Shown one piece after another: positions 5,750-6,155 of a stretch of 6,155 nt of DNA. The DNA comes from Anaerolineae bacterium. GTDB taxonomy: Bacteria > Chloroflexota > Anaerolineae > Aggregatilineales > Phototrophicaceae. How positions within the stretch are numbered: position 1 is the stretch's first letter; the number at the start of each line of letters is the position of its first letter. The notes below the pieces were generated by a model. It was not told where the DNA came from and searched no databases. It worked only from the letters and a program-made list of their open reading frames with translations. The translations under genes were made by a program, and so were the position numbers. The DNA lies in contig JANQRM010000394.1 in assembly GCA_028284565.1 (NCBI GenBank), positions 1 to 6,155 of the forward strand, in the 5' to 3' direction.

Positions 5750-6155
5750 ATGCATTACTTCACACAAGCCCTTCATGATCAAATTATTGCTATTGCCGAT
5801 TCACCCGATGCTCCCTTAAATACCAAACTGGATGTCTATCAAAAATTATCACGCCTCTTCGACCAGCTCCACGCATCCCTAGAAGCCTCAAAGATTGACT
5901 TGTACACCCTCACACAGTCCAATCGCCCCCTACTTACCCAAGCCACTGCGACTTCACGCGATCCACAAACCTCCCTCTGCCTCCAATTTTTTCGCTCAAA
6001 ATCCCAAGCAGTTCAAGTAGAACGACTGATGGGACGCGACCATATCACCTCCAAGACGATTGACCCGCGTCGCCATCCTGTGCTAGAACTCCGCTTGACA
6101 CCCACACACTTTGCTATCGAACTCGTCCTCTCGCCCGACGCATGGTGGGATCAAC
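5750..6155 (+). CDS. N-terminal part of an unrecognised protein, 3' end outside window
   Basis: From the ATG at 5750-5752 the frame stays open to the last base, giving 135 complete codons with no stop. Evidence that it is real: a plausible extended -10 promoter, a modest ribosome site (GGA at 5740-5742, 7 bases before the ATG), codon choice like the neighbours, and protein-like segment structure. Residues about 1-50 look helical and amphipathic (M-H-Y-F-T-Q-A-L-H-D, then L-D-V-Y-Q-K-L-S-R-L-F-D-Q-L). A mixed section follows, and from about residue 110 there are regular strands (V-L-E-L-R-L-T, then F-A-I-E-L-V-L-S-P) ending in an unusual D-A-W-W-D-Q at the edge. There is no signal peptide or membrane helix in the visible part, so it is probably cytoplasmic. 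I cannot name a family or function. It is transcribed divergently from the response regulator gene. Confidence 0.75.
   Translation, partial: MHYFTQALHDQIIAIADSPDAPLNTKLDVYQKLSRLFDQLHASLEASKIDLYTLTQSNRPLLTQATATSRDPQTSLCLQFFRSKSQAVQVERLMGRDHITSKTIDPRRHPVLELRLTPTHFAIELVLSPDAWWDQ

Overview
The window looks like chromosomal DNA from a free-living, non-pathogenic-looking bacterium of moderate G+C content. The mix of a PPC-domain secreted protein, a small lipoprotein, a soluble GAF/PAS histidine kinase of 'cyanobacterial' style and an FkbM-type methyltransferase fits a member of the Chloroflexota (Anaerolineae-like). That assignment is an inference from gene style only; no marker gene is present. 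There are no rRNAs, tRNAs, CRISPR repeats, insertion sequences or phage genes, and no gene-free stretch longer than about 200 bases.

Layout, left to right: (1) the 3' end of a secreted protein with a pre-peptidase C-terminal (PPC) beta-sandwich domain, + strand, 1-285; (2) a lipoprotein, + strand, 325-1149, whose promoter-like elements lie so close to the ATG that its mRNA may be leaderless; (3) a soluble sensor histidine kinase, - strand, 1146-3350, whose stop codon overlaps the lipoprotein stop by 4 bases; (4) a divergent promoter region, 3351-3515; (5) an FkbM-family methyltransferase, + strand, 3516-4442; (6) a five-helix membrane protein of unknown function, + strand, 4525-5160; (7) a stand-alone receiver-domain response regulator, - strand, 5167-5547, ending 6 bases from the membrane-protein gene; (8) a second divergent promoter region; (9) the 5' part of an unrecognised gene, + strand, running off the window from 5750.

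The functional theme is signalling plus cell envelope. The kinase (no membrane segment, no receiver domain) and the single-domain response regulator (no output domain) are on the same strand, about 1.8 kb apart, and could be partners, but nothing in the sequence proves it. The strands alternate in convergent and divergent pairs, so most genes are probably transcribed alone and not as one operon. I did not find a clear new multi-gene system. The points most worth a second look are a ribbon-helix-helix-like N-terminus on the kinase, the apparent leaderless lipoprotein start, atypical residues in the receiver domain, and the unassigned partial gene at the right edge.
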